The position numbers and the translations under genes are program-made. A model generated the notes under the pieces. It had not been told where the DNA came from, ran no database searches, and saw only the letters and a program-made list of their open reading frames with translations. A stretch of DNA of 7,091 nucleotides, from NCBI GenBank assembly GCA_029069015.1, contig JAIEBL010000211.1, forward strand, positions 1 to 7,091, written 5' to 3'. The stretch is from Clostridiales bacterium (lineage in GTDB: Bacteria > Bacillota > Clostridia > Christensenellales > Pumilibacteraceae). This document shows, in pieces, positions 4,715 through 7,091 of this stretch; within the stretch, counting starts at the first letter, position 1; the number at the start of each line of letters is the position of its first letter.

Positions 4715-7091
4715 TTAAAGATTGTTGTCTATGTCATCCGGATTCATCGGATCGGGATCGAAAACGATATCTTCCGAAGAAATATGCGTTTTGATCTGTG
4801 CATCGATATCTTCACCCGAAAGCCCGTCGTTGTAGGCAACGTCGGTAAACACAGGCGCATCGCCCATCATGGACTGATCCATTTGCATACCGTCCATAGC
4901 GTCTACGGGAATACCGCCCTCGGGCATTTCACCCGACTGCATAGCGGCAAAAGCCGCGCGCTTTGCCTCAAGTTCGGCTTTCAATTCGTCGATAGACTTT
5001 TTACCCTTATGCTTTTTGGAAGCTTTTTCGGCTTTGACACGGTTTTCGGCCTTTTGCGCAACGGCGGAATTCTCCAAGGTAATGCCCGTTTGCGACTCTT
5101 TGTTCTGGCGCATTTCGGTAAACATCTTAGCGTACTTGGGATCTTCCATTTTCAGTTTGGTACGCACGAGTTTTTCTTTGCTTACCGCTTCCGTCTTATT
5201 ATGCATCTTATCACGCATACGGATCAACATCTGATTCTTGCGGATAATTTTACGTTGCTCCGCCTTCTTCTTCCAGTAGATTGCCAAGCGGATAAAGAAG
5301 ATAATCAAAAGTAATGCAAGCACCGCGAAGAACGTTGCCAAAATAAGCGTAGTGTACTCCGACTTCGTGAGCACCGTCTTGATACCCGTTACCGAAACGG
5401 TGAAGTTAAGAAGCGTAACAACCTGCGTGTTCTTGTGTTTGAGCGAAACCTGCAAATTGCAGCCGTCCATGTTCTTCAAATCCGCCGTGGGATACTTAGG
5501 CGTTAAGATCACTTCGTTGGCATTCATGGCAACGTCGAGATACTTCGTAAAGTTGGTGTACCCATCCGACGAAATCGCCTGCGCCGCAATAATCTCATAT
5601 TGAAGATCTTTATCGAAATTATGGATCTTCTTTGCGAGGAATGCCATAGGAATAATGTAGTTATCGCCCGTGCAAATCAGCGAAGCGTCTTGGGTCTCAC
5701 TCGAAAGAATGTTGATCGTTTTATTGGCTTTATCGATACCGATCAAAAGCGTACGCGAATTGTCCTTTGCCGTTTGCGCACCGGGAGCTACGCGGAATGC
5801 CACGCGGTATTCCTTGCCGTCGTTCGATACGAAGACTACGACACAACGCGTAATCGTATTGTCCAAGTTCAATTGATCGGGATCGTATTGCCCCATCCGA
5901 AGCCCGAAGTAGGCTTTATCTTCGGTTTGATCGATATAGGGTTCTTCCAAGAATGCGGGATACGAATCAAGCGTCGTCCAAGTTCTTTCGGCATCGCTCG
6001 TCGAGCTGGGAACACCGGTCGTATCCGTCTCCTGGAAATAGTATGGCGTACTTGCAAACCGCGGCGTAAGCGACGAAGCGTCGATTGCGTTTGCCGCTTG
6101 CAAATAGTTTTTCAGATCGCTGAAATAAATCTTTTCGTCGGTAATTACGTTGACCGTTTTATTGTACGTGGCAAGCGTATTGACCGTAATCTTGAAGCTG
6201 TCTTGTAGCGTATACGAATAGCACTTAATCGTATAGTAGATATACGCCGTGCCGCTCGTATAAGGCGTAAGCACGATTCCCTTTTCCTCTTTGCTAAACG
6301 CCGCCGTCACGATCGTCGGATCGGAAGACGTTACGTTGATTTGGAACTCGCCTTTTTCGTACAGCGTACCCAAAACGTAATCGGAATTAGCACCGAAATT
6401 CACGCGTTCCGAAAGCCGTTTCGTGGTTCTTTCCACAATCGCCCCACCGTCTTTGGATGCGGTCGTGATAAGCGTCATAAAGTTTCTGCTCGGCGCAACC
6501 ACCGTCACGGTAAAGCGAACGTAAGCGACTTCTGCCGCTTCCGCATTTTCGCCTTCGCCAAACGTCAGCGCACGGAAGCTACTACCGTAGAATCTACGCA
6601 ATTGGATGGTGAACGAGTACTCCGTATCTTCAAGCGTAACTTTCTGCGCTTTAATCGTAATCGAACCGTACGTAGCGTTCGAAAGAATATACGCATCTTC
6701 CCCGCTACCGAAGGTGCTCTTCAATTTGGTGAAAGCAGCGTCGCCTCTTTCCCCTTCGTACGCAACGTTTATGTTGCCGAGGTCGGCAAACAGATCTCTG
6801 AAGGCAAACGTCTTTTCATCTTGGCCTTCCGTCGCCAACATAAGCTCGATTTTGGTTTTTTCGGACTCGAATACGTTGCTCTTGCTACCGCTCAATAAGC
6901 TGCTCGGCGCACCGGTCACGTTCGTATCGTCTTTGAAAATCAACGAAGACTGCGCGAACACGTCGACGAAAGCACGGGTAGCACCGCTGATCGGGAACTC
7001 CGAACCGCCGTCTTTCCGCACCGACACCTCGATGCCCGCAGCGCGAGAGGTCTGCGTGGGAATCGTCGTAAGAGGTTGAGCAACATCGTTA
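4715..7091 (-). CDS. Single-pass membrane protein with Ig-like ectodomain and charged cytoplasmic tail (5' end beyond window)
   Basis: I do not recognise a named family. The frame is open to the right edge (first full codon 7088-7090) and ends at the TAA at 4715-4717, giving 791 visible residues. The GTG at 7025-7027 is an in-frame internal valine, not a convincing start: 21 further open codons lie upstream and no signal peptide is visible. About 580 residues are extracytoplasmic and beta-rich. The segment encoded around 6175-6440 (INVTSSDPTIVTAAF, then VLTPYTSGTAYIYYTIK) resembles a bacterial Ig-like group 2 fold. A membrane helix (LILATFFAVLALLLIIFFI, about 5291-5347) is followed by RLAIYWKKKAEQRK, so the C-terminus is predicted cytoplasmic. 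The tail of about 190 residues starts strongly basic, has a short helical stretch (SIDELKAELEAKRAAF), then a Met-rich acidic part, and ends DPDPMNPDDIDNNL. There is no sortase motif. It shares layout with the downstream gene and may be its partner; it could be a distant paralogue in the ectodomain. Function unknown. Confidence 0.88.
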   Translation of the reverse strand, partial: NDVAQPLTTIPTQTSRAAGIEVSVRKDGGSEFPISGATRAFVDVFAQSSLIFKDDTNVTGAPSSLLSGSKSNVFESEKTKIELMLATEGQDEKTFAFRDLFADLGNINVAYEGERGDAAFTKLKSTFGSGEDAYILSNATYGSITIKAQKVTLEDTEYSFTIQLRRFYGSSFRALTFGEGENAEAAEVAYVRFTVTVVAPSRNFMTLITTASKDGGAIVERTTKRLSERVNFGANSDYVLGTLYEKGEFQINVTSSDPTIVTAAFSKEEKGIVLTPYTSGTAYIYYTIKCYSYTLQDSFKITVNTLATYNKTVNVITDEKIYFSDLKNYLQAANAIDASSLTPRFASTPYYFQETDTTGVPSSTSDAERTWTTLDSYPAFLEEPYIDQTEDKAYFGLRMGQYDPDQLNLDNTITRCVVVFVSNDGKEYRVAFRVAPGAQTAKDNSRTLLIGIDKANKTINILSSETQDASLICTGDNYIIPMAFLAKKIHNFDKDLQYEIIAAQAISSDGYTNFTKYLDVAMNANEVILTPKYPTADLKNMDGCNLQVSLKHKNTQVVTLLNFTVSVTGIKTVLTKSEYTTLILATFFAVLALLLIIFFIRLAIYWKKKAEQRKIIRKNQMLIRMRDKMHNKTEAVSKEKLVRTKLKMEDPKYAKMFTEMRQNKESQTGITLENSAVAQKAENRVKAEKASKKHKGKKSIDELKAELEAKRAAFAAMQSGEMPEGGIPVDAMDGMQMDQSMMGDAPVFTDVAYNDGLSGEDIDAQIKTHISSEDIVFDPDPMNPDDIDNNL
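5291..5347 (-). other. Transmembrane helix of the upstream Ig-like protein
   Basis: The run LILATFFAVLALLLIIFFI is the only clear membrane segment in the visible part. It is preceded by KSEYTT and followed by RLAIYWKKKAEQRK, so the tail is placed in the cytoplasm. The topology is the same as in the downstream protein. Confidence 0.88.

Noticed and set aside
4670..5314. Plus-strand frame of 214 codons spanning the gene junction
   Set aside because: It overlaps the upstream gene's tail, the gap, and the start of the downstream gene in antisense. Its His/Phe/Leu-rich product looks like the complement of acidic and basic codons, not a protein.

Overview
The window appears to be an internal piece of a single minus-strand operon that encodes very large membrane proteins. 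It holds two genes, both cut by the window edges, and both read right to left. There is no RNA gene, insertion sequence, CRISPR array or intergenic stretch longer than 25 bases. The organism cannot be named from this sequence. Balanced base composition, a purine-rich Shine-Dalgarno site, a Sec-type signal peptide, Ig-like (BIG_2-like) ectodomain segments and the absence of any outer-membrane signature suggest an uncultured Gram-positive-type bacterium, possibly a gut Clostridia relative. This is inference with low to moderate confidence.

Right part (7091 to 4715): the C-terminal 791 residues of a protein whose start lies beyond the window. It has a beta-rich extracytoplasmic region with at least one Ig-like segment, one transmembrane helix, and a tail of about 190 residues that is basic next to the membrane and acidic and Met-rich at its end.

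Left part (4689 to 1): after a 25-base gap comes a frame that stays open for 1563 codons to the window edge. I checked it triplet by triplet and found no in-frame stop. It begins with a convincing signal peptide, then a beta-rich ectodomain of about 570 residues, one transmembrane helix (about 612-636), a Pro/Gln/Ala-rich linker, a short charged block, and a nearly proline-free helical region from about residue 872 to the edge. That region divides into a conventional coiled coil, a Gly/Ser hinge near residue 1311, and a second coil that ends in Ala/Glu/Arg tandem repeats built from 18- and 11-residue units.

Both proteins share the order ectodomain, single membrane helix, cytoplasmic tail, and they are spaced like co-translated partners. 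The simplest working model is a two-protein envelope-spanning complex that links an extracellular adhesive or sensing surface to a long intracellular rod or scaffold. The topology is well supported by sequence. The complex and its function are inference, and I recognise no named family for either protein.
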